Assembly: GCA_037893225.1 (NCBI GenBank)
Contig: JAZGUH010000539.1
Coordinates: 372,001 to 436,000 of the forward strand
Length of the DNA: 64,000 nucleotides
Reading direction: 5' to 3'
Origin: Hippasteria phrygiana
Lineage: Eukaryota; Echinodermata; Asteroidea; Valvatida; Goniasteridae
Of this stretch, positions 48,965 to 62,114 are shown piece by piece. Position 1 is the stretch's first letter. Every line of letters starts with the position of its first letter. The position numbers and the translations under genes were made by a program. The notes below the pieces were generated by a model that saw only the letters and a program-made list of their open reading frames with translations, ran no database searches and was not told the DNA's origin.

Positions 48965-51584
48965 AACTCTAAGAAGCCGCCGATGATTGCAACATGTAGC
49001 GCCAGATCTAAGCTATCCATACATGTCAAAATTACTGTATTTGGTTGATATTTCATGCAATTATGAATGAGTAAAGCAAGTCATACCCCAGGGAATTTGA
49101 CAGGCATGGAGCAATAAATAGAAGGTAATATGCACACAGATGTTGGCCGGAAAGAAAATAAACATTGTGAGGTTTGAATTTTCTCCACAAGTTTTAACTC
49201 TAAGAAGCCGCCGATAATTGCAACATGTAGCGCCAGATCTAAGCTATCCATACATGTCAAAATTACTGAATTTGGTTGATATTTCATGCAATTATGAATG
49301 AGTAAAGCAAGTCCATACCCCAGGGAATTTGACAGGCATGGAGCAATAAATAAAAGGTAATCTGCACACAGATGGTGGCCGGAAAGAAAATAAACATTGC
49401 GAGGTTTGAATTTTCTCCACAAGTTTTAAATCTAGGAAGCCGCCGATGATTGCAACATGTAGCGCCAGATCTAAGCTATCCATACATGTCAAAATTACTG
49501 CATTTGGTTGATATTTCATGCAATTATGAATGAGTAAAGCAAGTCCATACCCCAGGGAATTTGACAGGCATGGAGCAATAAATAAAAGGTAAGCTGCACA
49601 CAGATGGTGGCCGGGAAGAAAATAAACATTGCGAGGTTTGAATTTTCTCCACAAGTGTTAACTCTAAGAAGCCGCCGATAATTGCAACATGTAGCGCCAG
49701 ATCTAAGCTATCCATACATGTCAAAATTACTGAATTTGGTTGATATTTCATGCAATTATGAATGAGTAAAGCAAGTCATACCCTAGGGAATTTGACAGGC
49801 ATGGAGCAATAAATAGAAGGTAATATGCACACAGATGTTGGCCGGAAAGAAAATAGACATTGCGAGGTTTGAATTTTCTCCACAAGTTTTAACTCTAAGA
49901 AGCCGCCGATAATTGCAACATGTAGCGCCAGATCTAAGCTATCCATACATGTCAAAATTACTGAATTTGGTTGATATTTCATGCAATTATGAATGAGTAG
50001 AGCAAGTCCATACCCCAGGGAATTTGACATGCATGGAGCAATAAATAGACGGTAACATGTACACAGATGTTGGCCGGAAAGAAAATAGACATTGCGAGGT
50101 TTGAATTTTCTCCACAAGTTTTAAATCTAGGAAGCCGCCGATGATTGCAACATGTAGCGCCAGATCTAAGCTATCCATACATGTCAAAATTACTGTATTT
50201 GGTTGATATTTCATGCAATTATGAATGAGTAAAGCAAGTCATACCCCAGGGAATTTGACAGGCATGGAGCAATACATAGACGGTAACATGTACACAGATG
50301 TTGGCCGGAAAGAAAATAGACATTGCGAGGTTTGAATTTTCTCCACAAGTGTTAACTCTAAGAAGCCGCCGATAATTGCAACATGTAGCGCCAGATCTAA
50401 GCTATCCATACATGTCAAAATTACTGAATTTGGTTGATATTTCATGCAATTATGAATGAGTAGAGCAAGTCCATACCCCAGGGAATTTGACATGCATGGA
50501 GCAATAAATAGACGGTAACATGTACACAGATGTTGGCCGGAAAGAAAATAGACATTGCGAGGTTTGAATTTTCTCCACAAGTTTGAACTCTAAGAAGCCG
50601 CCGATGATTGCAACATGTAGCGCCAGATCTAAGCTATCCATACATGTCAAAATTACTGTATTTGGTTGATATTTCATGCAATTATGAATGAGTAAAGCAA
50701 GTCATACCCCAGGGAATTTGACAGGCATGGAGCAATAAATAGAAGGTAATATGCACACAGATGTTGGCCGGAAAGAAAATAAACATTGTGAGGTTTGAAT
50801 TTTCTCCACAAGTTTTAACTCTAAGAAGCCGCCGATAATTGCAACATGTAGCGCCAGATCTAAGCTATCCATACATGTCAAAATTACTGAATTTGGTTGA
50901 TATTTCATGCAATTATGAATGAGTAAAGCAAGTCCATACCCCAGGGAATTTGACAGGCATGGAGCAATAAATAAAAGGTAATCTGCACACAGATGGTGGC
51001 CGGAAAGAAAATAAACATTGCGAGGTTTGAATTTTCTCCACAAGTTTTAAATCTAGGAAGCCGCCGATGATTGCAACATGTAGCGCCAGATCTAAGCTAT
51101 CCATACATGTCAAAATTACTGCATTTGGTTGATATTTCATGCAATTATGAATGAGTAAAGCAAGTCCATACCCCAGGGAATTTGACAGGCATGGAGCAAT
51201 AAATAAAAGGTAAGCTGCACACAGATGGTGGCCGGGAAGAAAATAAACATTGCGAGGTTTGAATTTTCTCCACAAGTGTTAACTCTAAGAAGCCGCCGAT
51301 AATTGCAACATGTAGCGCCAGATCTAAGCTATCCATACATGTCAAAATTACTGAATTTGGTTGATATTTCATGCAATTATGAATGAGTAAAGCAAGTCAT
51401 ACCCTAGGGAATTTGACAGGCATGGAGCAATAAATAGAAGGTAATATGCACACAGATGTTGGCCGGAAAGAAAATAGACATTGCGAGGTTTGAATTTTCT
51501 CCACAAGTTTTAACTCTAAGAAGCCGCCGATAATTGCAACATGTAGCGCCAGATCTAAGCTATCCATACATGTCAAAATTACTG
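48343..51584. repeat. 7-mer tandem duplication (1621 bp x 2), overlapping the end of the 14-mer
   Basis: 48343-49983 equals 49964-51604 at an offset of 1621 bp, and I noticed no differences. Copies are 48343-49963 and 49964-51584. The left limit is T48342 versus G49963 (CTTAATTT versus CTGAATTT) and the right limit is C49984 versus T51605. The exchange lies in the 20-bp overlap 49964-49983, in the most conserved part of the monomer. The conversion-like patch at 48501-48509 is reproduced at 50122-50130, so this duplication came after the patch. Confidence 0.92.
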
Positions 51585-54500
51585 AATTTGGTTGATATTT
51601 CATGTAATTATGAATGAGTAAAGCAAGTCCATACCCCAGGGAATTTGACATGCATGGAGCAATAAATAGACGGAAACATGTACACAGATGTTGGCCGGAA
51701 AGAAAATAAACATTGCGAGGTTTGAATTTTCTCCACAAGTTTTACCTCTAAGAAGCCGCCGATAATTGCAACGTGTAGCGCCAGATCTAAGCTATCCATA
51801 CATGTCAAAATTACTAAATTTGGTTGATATTTCATGCAATTATGAATGAGTAAAGCAAGTCCATACCCCAGGGAATTTGACATGCATGGAGCAATAAATA
51901 GACGGTAACATGTACACAGATGTTAGCCGGAAAGAAAATAAACATTGCGAGGTTTGAATTTTCTCCACACGTTTTAACTCTGGGAAGCCGCCGATGATTG
52001 CAACATGTAGCGCCAGATCTAAGCTATCCATACATGTCAAAATTACTGTATTTGGTTGATATTTCATGCAATTATGAATGAGTAAAGCAAGTCATACCCC
52101 AGGGAATTTGACAGGCATGGAGCAATAAATAGAAGGTAATATGCACACAGATGTTGGCCGGAAAGAAAATAAACATTGCTAGGTTTGAATTTTCTACACA
52201 AGTTTTAACTCTAGGAAGCCGCCGATGATTGCAACATGTAGCGCCAGATCTAAGCTATCCATACATGTAAAAACTACTGCATTTGGTTGATATTTCATGC
52301 AATTATGAATGAATAAAGCAAGTCCATACCCCAGGGAATTTGACATGCATGGAGCAATAAATAGAAGGTAATATGCACACAGATGTTGGCCGGAAAGAAA
52401 ATAGACATTGCGAGGTTTGAATTTTCTCCACAAGTGTTAACTCTAAGAAGCCGCCGATAATTGCAACATGTAGCGCCAGATCTAAGCTATCCATACATGT
52501 CAAAATTACTGAATTTGGTTGATATTTCATGCAATTATGAATGAGTAAAGCAAGTCCATACCCCAGGAAATTTGACATGCATGGAGCAATAAATAGACGG
52601 TAACATGTACACAGATGTTGGCCGGAAAGAAAATAAACATTGCGAGGTTTGAATTTTCTCCACAAGTTTTACCTCTAAGAAGCCGCCGATAATTGCAACA
52701 TGTAGCGCCAGATCTAAGCTATCCATACATGTCAAAATTACTGAATTTGGTTGATATTTCATGCAATTATGAATGAGTAAAGCAAGTCATACCCTAGGGA
52801 ATTTGACAGGCATGGAGCAATAAATAGAAGGTAATATGCACACAGATGTTGGCCGGAAAGAAAATAGACATTGCGAGGTTTGAATTTTCTCCACAAGTGT
52901 TAACTCTAAGAAGCCGCCGATAATTGCAACGTGTAGCGCCAGATCTAAGCTATCCATACATGTCAAAATTACTGAATTTGGTTGATATTTCATGCAATTA
53001 TGAATGAGTAGAGCAAGTCCATACCCCAGGGAATTTGACATGCATGGAGCAATAAATAGACGGTAACATGTACACAGATGTTGGCCGGAAAGAAAATAGA
53101 CATTGCGAGGTTTGAATTTTCTCCACAAGTTTGAACTCTAAGAAGCCGCCGATGATTGCAACATGTAGCGCCAGATCTAAGCTATCCATACATGTCAAAA
53201 TTACTGTATTTGGTTGATATTTCATGCAATTATGAATGAGTAAAGCAAGTCATACCCCAGGGAATTTGACAGGCATGGAGCAATACATAGACGGTAACAT
53301 GTACACAGATGTTGGCCGGAAAGAAAATAAACATTGCGAGGTTTGAATTTTCTCCACAAGTTTTACCTCTAAGAAGCCGCCGATAATTGCAACATGTAGC
53401 GCCAGATCTAAGCTATCCATACATGTCAAAATTACTGAATTTGGTTGATATTTCATGCAATTATGAATGAGTAAAGCAAGTCATACCCTAGGGAATTTGA
53501 CAGGCATGGAGCAATAAATAGAAGGTAATATGCACACAGATGTTGGCCGGAAAGAAAATAGACATTGCGAGGTTTGAATTTTCTCCACAAGTTTTAACTC
53601 TAAGAAGCCGCCGATAATTGCAACATGTAGCGCCAGATCTAAGCTATCCATACATGTCAAAATTACTGAATTTGGTTGATATTTCATGTAATTATGAATG
53701 AGTAAAGCAAGTCCATACCCCAGGGAATTTGACATGCATGGAGCAATAAATAGACGGAAACATGTACACAGATGTTGGCCGGAAAGAAAATAAACATTGC
53801 GAGGTTTGAATTTTCTCCACAAGTTTTACCTCTAAGAAGCCGCCGATAATTGCAACGTGTAGCGCCAGATCTAAGCTATCCATACATGTCAAAATTACTA
53901 AATTTGGTTGATATTTCATGCAATTATGAATGAGTAAAGCAAGTCCATACCCCAGGGAATTTGACATGCATGGAGCAATAAATAGACGGTAACATGTACA
54001 CAGATGTTAGCCGGAAAGAAAATAAACATTGCGAGGTTTGAATTTTCTCCACACGTTTTAACTCTGGGAAGCCGCCGATGATTGCAACATGTAGCGCCAG
54101 ATCTAAGCTATCCATACATGTCAAAATTACTGTATTTGGTTGATATTTCATGCAATTATGAATGAGTAAAGCAAGTCATACCCCAGGGAATTTGACAGGC
54201 ATGGAGCAATAAATAGAAGGTAATATGCACACAGATGTTGGCCGGAAAGAAAATAAACATTGCTAGGTTTGAATTTTCTACACAAGTTTTAACTCTAGGA
54301 AGCCGCCGATGATTGCAACATGTAGCGCCAGATCTAAGCTATCCATACATGTAAAAACTACTGCATTTGGTTGATATTTCATGCAATTATGAATGAATAA
54401 AGCAAGTCCATACCCCAGGGAATTTGACATGCATGGAGCAATAAATAGAAGGTAATATGCACACAGATGTTGGCCGGAAAGAAAATAGACATTGCGAGGT

Positions 54501-55909
54501 TTGAATTTTCTCCACAAGTGTTAACTCTAAGAAGCCGCCGATAATTGCAACATGTAGCGCCAGATCTAAGCTATCCATACATGTCAAAATTACTGAATTT
54601 GGTTGATATTTCATGCAATTATGAATGAGTAAAGCAAGTCATACCCTAGGGAATTTGACAGGCATGGAGCAATAAATAGAAGGTAATATGCACACAGATG
54701 TTGGCCGGAAAGAAAATAGACATTGCGAGGTTTGAATTTTCTCCACAAGTGTTAACTCTAAGAAGCCGCCGATAATTGCAACGTGTAGCGCCAGATCTAA
54801 GCTATCCATACATGTCAAAATTACTGAATTTGGTTGATATTTCATGCAATTATGAATGAGTAGAGCAAGTCCATACCCCAGGGAATTTGACATGCATGGA
54901 GCAATAAATAGACGGTAACATGTACACAGATGTTGGCCGGAAAGAAAATAGACATTGCGAGGTTTGAATTTTCTCCACAAGTTTGAACTCTAAGAAGCCG
55001 CCGATGATTGCAACATGTAGCGCCAGATCTAAGCTATCCATACATGTCAAAATTACTGTATTTGGTTGATATTTCATGCAATTATGAATGAGTAAAGCAA
55101 GTCATACCCCAGGGAATTTGACAGGCATGGAGCAATAAATAGAAGGTAATATGCACACAGATGTTGGCCGGAAAGAAAATAAACATTGTGAGGTTTGAAT
55201 TTTCTCCACAAGTTTTAACTCTAAGAAGCCGCCGATAATTGCAACATGTAGCGCCAGATCTAAGCTATCCATACATGTCAAAATTACTGAATTTGGTTGA
55301 TATTTCATGCAATTATGAATGAGTAAAGCAAGTCCATACCCCAGGGAATTTGACAGGCATGGAGCAATAAATAAAAGGTAATCTGCACACAGATGGTGGC
55401 CGGAAAGAAAATAAACATTGCGAGGTTTGAATTTTCTCCACAAGTTTTAAATCTAGGAAGCCGCCGATGATTGCAACATGTAGCGCCAGATCTAAGCTAT
55501 CCATACATGTCAAAATTACTGCATTTGGTTGATATTTCATGCAATTATGAATGAGTAAAGCAAGTCCATACCCCAGGGAATTTGACAGGCATGGAGCAAT
55601 AAATAAAAGGTAAGCTGCACACAGATGGTGGCCGGGAAGAAAATAAACATTGCGAGGTTTGAATTTTCTCCACAAGTGTTAACTCTAAGAAGCCGCCGAT
55701 AATTGCAACATGTAGCGCCAGATCTAAGCTATCCATACATGTCAAAATTACTGAATTTGGTTGATATTTCATGCAATTATGAATGAGTAAAGCAAGTCAT
55801 ACCCTAGGGAATTTGACAGGCATGGAGCAATAAATAGAAGGTAATATGCACACAGATGTTGGCCGGAAAGAAAATAGACATTGCGAGGTTTGAATTTTCT
55901 CCACAAGTT
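51585..55909. repeat. Right mosaic zone with 8-, 9- and 19-monomer echoes
   Basis: The start continues the 14-mer content (about 46973-48340 versus 51605-52970, offset 4632). Further in, 51283-52556 equals 53367-54640 (2084 bp, nine monomers), 52673-53285 equals 54525-55137 (1852 bp, eight monomers), and about 50384-51604 matches 54784-56004 (4400 bp, nineteen monomers). The segment is thus assembled from pieces of its left neighbours. No unique sequence was seen. Confidence 0.75.
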
Positions 55910-57995
55910 TTAACTCTAAGAAGCCGCCGATAATTGCAACATGTAGCGCCAGATCTAAGCTATCCATACATGTCAAAATTACTGAATTTGGTTGATATTT
56001 CATGCAATTATGAATGAGTAAAGCAAGTCCATACCCCAGGGAATTTGACAGGCATGGAGCAATAAATAAAAGGTAATCTGCACACGGATGGTGGCCGGAA
56101 AGAAAATAAACATTGCGAGGTTTGAATTTTCTCCACAAGCTTTTAAATCTAGGAAGCCGCCGATGATTGCAACATGTAGCGCCAGATCTAAGCTATCCAT
56201 ACATGTCAAAATTACTGCATTTGGTTGATATTTCATGCAATTATGAATGAGTAAAGCAAGTCCATACCCCAGGGAATTTGACAGGCATGGAGCAATAAAT
56301 AGAAGGTAACATGTACACAGATGTTGGCCGGAAAGAAAATAAACATTGCGAGGTTTGAATTTTCTCCACAAGTTTTACCTCTAAGAAGCCGCCGATGATT
56401 GCAACATGTAGCGCCAGATCTAAGCTATACATACATGTCAAAATTACTGCATTTGGTTGATATTTCATGCAATTATGAATGAGTAAAGCAAGTCCATACC
56501 CCAGGGAATTTGACATGCATGGAGCAATAAATAGACGGTAATATGTACACAGATGTTGGCCGGAAAGAAAATAGACATTGCGAGGTTTGAATTTTCTCCA
56601 CAAGTTTGAACTCTAAGAAGCCGCCGATGATTGCAACATGTAGCGCCAGATCTAAGCTATCCATACATGTCAAAATTACTGTATTTGGTTGATATTTCAT
56701 GCAATTATGAATGAGTAAAGCAAGTCATACCCCAGGGAATTTGACAGGCATGGAGCAATAAATAGAAGGTAATATGCACACAGATGTTGGCCGGAAAGAA
56801 AATAAACATTGCGAGGTTTGAATTTTCTCCACAAGTTTTAACTCTAAGAAGCCGCCGATAATTGCAACATGTAGCGCCAGATCTAAGCTATCCATACATG
56901 TCAAAATTACTGAATTTGGTTGATATTTCATGCAATTATGAATGAGTAAAGCAAGTCCATACCCCAGGGAATTTGACATGCATGGAGCAATAAATAGACG
57001 GTAACATGTACACAGATGTTGGCCGGGAAGAAAATAAACATTGCGAGGTTTGAATTTTCTACAAAAGTTTTAACTCTAGGAAGCCGCCGGTGATTGCAAC
57101 ATGTATCGCCAGATCTAAGCTATCCATACATGTCAAAATTACTGAATTTGGTTAATATTTCATGCAATTATGAATGAGTAAAGCAAGTCATACCCCAGGG
57201 AATTTGACATGCATGGAGCAATAAATAGACGGTAATATGTACTCAGATTTTGGCCGGAAAGAAAATAAACATTGCGAGGTTTGAATTTTCTCCACAAGTT
57301 TTACCTCTAAGAAGCCGCCGATAATTGCAACGTGTAGCGCCAGATCTAAGCTATCCATACATGTCAAAATTACTAAATTTGGTTGATATTTCATGCAATT
57401 ATGAATGAGTAAAGCAAGTCCATACCCCAGGGAATTTGACATGCATGGAGCAATAAATAGACGGTGACATGTACACAGATGTTAGCCGGAAAGAAAATAA
57501 ACATTGCGAGGTTTGAATTTTCTCCACAAGTTTTAACTCTGGGAAGCCGCCGATGATTGCAACATGTAGCGCCAGATCTAAGCTATCCATACATGTCAAA
57601 ATTACTGTATTTGGTTGATATTTCATGCAATTATGAATGAGTAAAGCAAGTCATACCCCAGGGAATTTGACAGGCATGGAGCAATAAATAGAAGGTAATA
57701 TGCACACAGATGTTGGCCGGAAAGAAAATAAACATTGCTAGGTTTGAATTTTCTACACAAGTTTGAACTCTAGGAAGCCGCCGATGATTGCAACATGTAG
57801 CGCCAGATCTAAGCTATCCATACATGTAAAAAATACTGCATTTGGTTGATATTTCATGCAATTATGAATGAATAAAGCAAGTCCATACCCCAGGGAATTT
57901 GACATGCATGGAGCAATAAATAGAAGGTAATATGCACACAGATGTTGGCCGGAAAGAAAATAGACATTGCGAGGTTTGAATTTTCTCCACAAGTG
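55910..57995. repeat. 9-mer tandem duplication, copy 1 (2086 bp) with private HindIII-creating insertion
   Basis: 55910-58126 equals 57996-60212 at an offset of 2086 bp with one substitution seen (G58076/A60162). A one-base insertion makes AAGCTT at 56137-56142, and it is repeated at 58223-58228 in copy 2. Other private variants shared by the copies are GCCGCCGGTGATTG (57084/59170), ATGTATCGCC (57102/59188) and GGTTAATATTT (57150/59236). Confidence 0.9.
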
Positions 57996-60081
57996 TTAAC
58001 TCTAAGAAGCCGCCGATAATTGCAACATGTAGCGCCAGATCTAAGCTATCCATACATGTCAAAATTACTGAATTTGGTTGATATTTCATGCAATTATGAA
58101 TGAGTAAAGCAAGTCCATACCCCAGGGAATTTGACAGGCATGGAGCAATAAATAAAAGGTAATCTGCACACGGATGGTGGCCGGAAAGAAAATAAACATT
58201 GCGAGGTTTGAATTTTCTCCACAAGCTTTTAAATCTAGGAAGCCGCCGATGATTGCAACATGTAGCGCCAGATCTAAGCTATCCATACATGTCAAAATTA
58301 CTGCATTTGGTTGATATTTCATGCAATTATGAATGAGTAAAGCAAGTCCATACCCCAGGGAATTTGACAGGCATGGAGCAATAAATAGAAGGTAACATGT
58401 ACACAGATGTTGGCCGGAAAGAAAATAAACATTGCGAGGTTTGAATTTTCTCCACAAGTTTTACCTCTAAGAAGCCGCCGATGATTGCAACATGTAGCGC
58501 CAGATCTAAGCTATACATACATGTCAAAATTACTGCATTTGGTTGATATTTCATGCAATTATGAATGAGTAAAGCAAGTCCATACCCCAGGGAATTTGAC
58601 ATGCATGGAGCAATAAATAGACGGTAATATGTACACAGATGTTGGCCGGAAAGAAAATAGACATTGCGAGGTTTGAATTTTCTCCACAAGTTTGAACTCT
58701 AAGAAGCCGCCGATGATTGCAACATGTAGCGCCAGATCTAAGCTATCCATACATGTCAAAATTACTGTATTTGGTTGATATTTCATGCAATTATGAATGA
58801 GTAAAGCAAGTCATACCCCAGGGAATTTGACAGGCATGGAGCAATAAATAGAAGGTAATATGCACACAGATGTTGGCCGGAAAGAAAATAAACATTGCGA
58901 GGTTTGAATTTTCTCCACAAGTTTTAACTCTAAGAAGCCGCCGATAATTGCAACATGTAGCGCCAGATCTAAGCTATCCATACATGTCAAAATTACTGAA
59001 TTTGGTTGATATTTCATGCAATTATGAATGAGTAAAGCAAGTCCATACCCCAGGGAATTTGACATGCATGGAGCAATAAATAGACGGTAACATGTACACA
59101 GATGTTGGCCGGGAAGAAAATAAACATTGCGAGGTTTGAATTTTCTACAAAAGTTTTAACTCTAGGAAGCCGCCGGTGATTGCAACATGTATCGCCAGAT
59201 CTAAGCTATCCATACATGTCAAAATTACTGAATTTGGTTAATATTTCATGCAATTATGAATGAGTAAAGCAAGTCATACCCCAGGGAATTTGACATGCAT
59301 GGAGCAATAAATAGACGGTAATATGTACTCAGATTTTGGCCGGAAAGAAAATAAACATTGCGAGGTTTGAATTTTCTCCACAAGTTTTACCTCTAAGAAG
59401 CCGCCGATAATTGCAACGTGTAGCGCCAGATCTAAGCTATCCATACATGTCAAAATTACTAAATTTGGTTGATATTTCATGCAATTATGAATGAGTAAAG
59501 CAAGTCCATACCCCAGGGAATTTGACATGCATGGAGCAATAAATAGACGGTGACATGTACACAGATGTTAGCCGGAAAGAAAATAAACATTGCGAGGTTT
59601 GAATTTTCTCCACAAGTTTTAACTCTGGGAAGCCGCCGATGATTGCAACATGTAGCGCCAGATCTAAGCTATCCATACATGTCAAAATTACTGTATTTGG
59701 TTGATATTTCATGCAATTATGAATGAGTAAAGCAAGTCATACCCCAGGGAATTTGACAGGCATGGAGCAATAAATAGAAGGTAATATGCACACAGATGTT
59801 GGCCGGAAAGAAAATAAACATTGCTAGGTTTGAATTTTCTACACAAGTTTGAACTCTAGGAAGCCGCCGATGATTGCAACATGTAGCGCCAGATCTAAGC
59901 TATCCATACATGTAAAAAATACTGCATTTGGTTGATATTTCATGCAATTATGAATGAATAAAGCAAGTCCATACCCCAGGGAATTTGACATGCATGGAGC
60001 AATAAATAGAAGGTAATATGCACACAGATGTTGGCCGGAAAGAAAATAGACATTGCGAGGTTTGAATTTTCTCCACAAGTG
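57996..60081. repeat. 9-mer tandem duplication, copy 2 (2086 bp)
   Basis: Second copy of the 9-mer, with AAGCTT at 58223-58228. The identity runs on to 60212, where CCAGGGAATTT of copy 1 corresponds to CCAGGAAATTT. The exchange therefore lies somewhere in 57996-58126. One substitution (A at 60162, TTTAGTTGAT) falls in the otherwise almost invariant block of the monomer. Confidence 0.9.
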
Positions 60082-62114
60082 TTAACTCTAAGAAGCCGCC
60101 GATAATTGCAACATGTAGCGCCAGATCTAAGCTATCCATACATGTCAAAATTACTGAATTTAGTTGATATTTCATGCAATTATGAATGAGTAAAGCAAGT
60201 CCATACCCCAGGAAATTTGACATGCATGGAGCAATAAATAGACGGTAACATGTACACAGATGTTGGCCGGAAAGAAAATAAACATTGCGAGGTTTGAATT
60301 TTCTCCACAAGTTTTACCTCTAAGAAGCCGCCGATAATTGCAACGTGTAGCGCCAGATCTAAGCTATCCATACATGTCAAAATTACTCAATTTGGTTGAT
60401 ATTTCATGCAATTATGAATGAGTAAAGCAAGTCCATACCCCAGGGAATTTGACATGCATGGAGCAATAAATAGACGGTGACATGTACACAGATGTTAGCC
60501 GGAAAGAAAATAAACATTGCGAGGTTTGAATTTTCTCCACAAGTTTTAACTCTGGGAAGCCGCCGATGATTGCAACATGTAGCGCCAGATCTAAGCTATC
60601 CATACATGTCAAAATTACTGTATTTGGTTGATATTTCATGCAATTATGAATGAGTAAAGCAAGTCATACCCCAGGGAATTTGACAGGCATGGAGCAATAA
60701 ATAGAAGGTAATATGCACACAGATGTTGGCCGGAAAGAAAATAAACATTGCTAGGTTTGAATTTTCTACACAAGTTTTAACTCTAGGAAGCCGCCGATGA
60801 TTGCAACATGTAGCGCCAGATCTAAGCTATCCATACATGTAAAAAATACTGCATTTGGTTGATATTTCATGCAATTATGAATGAATAAAGCAAGTCCATA
60901 CCCCAGGGAATTTGACATGCATGGAGCAATAAATAGAAGGTAATATGCACACAGATGTTGGCCGGAAAGAAAATAGACATTGCGAGGTTTGAATTTTCTC
61001 CACAAGTGTTAACTCTAAGAAGCCGCCGATAATTGCAACATGTAGCGCCAGATCTAAGCTATCCATACATGTCAAAATTACTGAATTTGGTTGATATTTC
61101 ATGCAATTATGAATGAGTAAAGCAAGTCATACCCCAGGGAATTTGACATGCATGGAGCAATAAATAGACGGTAATATGTACTCAGATTTTGGCCGGAAAG
61201 AAAATAAACATTGCGAGGTTTGAATTTTCTCCACAAGTTTTACCTCTAAGAAGCCGCCGATAATTGCAACGTGTAGCGCCAGATCTAAGCTATCCATACA
61301 TGTCAAAATTACTCAATTTGGTTGATATTTCATGCAATTATGAATGAGTAAAGCAAGTCCATACCCCAGGGAATTTGACATGCATGGAGCAATAAATAGA
61401 CGGTGACATGTACACAGATGTTAGCCGGAAAGAAAATAAACATTGCGAGGTTTGAATTTTCTCCACAAGTTTTAACTCTGGGAAGCCGCCGATGATTGCA
61501 ACATGTAGCGCCAGATCTAAGCTATCCATACATGTCAAAATTACTGTATTTGGTTGATATTTCATGCAATTATGAATGAGTAAAGCAAGTCATACCCCAG
61601 GGAATTTGACAGGCATGGAGCAATAAATAGAAGGTAATATGCACACAGATGTTGGCCGGAAAGAAAATAAACATTGCTAGGTTTGAATTTTCTACACAAG
61701 TTTTAACTCTAGGAAGCCGCCGATGATTGCAACATGTAGCGCCAGATCTAAGCTATCCATACATGTAAAAAATACTGCATTTGGTTGATATTTCATGCAA
61801 TTATGAATGAATAAAGCAAGTCCATACCCCAGGGAATTTGACATGCATGGAGCAATAAATAGAAGGTAATATGCACACAGATGTTGGCCGGAAAGAAAAT
61901 AGACATTGCGAGGTTTGAATTTTCTCCACAAGTGTTAACTCTAAGAAGCCGCCGATAATTGCAACATGTAGCGCCAGATCTAAGCTATCCATACATGTCA
62001 AAATTACTGAATTTGGTTGATATTTCATGCAATTATGAATGAGTAAAGCAAGTCCATACCCCAGGAAATTTGACATGCATGGAGCAATAAATATACGGTA
62101 ACATGTACACAGAT
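59336..62114. repeat. Three successive 4-mers (927, 926 and ~926 bp)
   Basis: 59336-60201 matches 60263-61128 (offset 927) with substitutions at 59461 (A/C), 59851 (G/T) and 60162 (A/G). 60263-61128 equals 61189-62054 (offset 926) with none noticed. Units 2 and 3 are closer to each other than to unit 1, so the triplet arose stepwise. Unit 1 overlaps the end of the 9-mer copy, which ties the two events together. Confidence 0.83.
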
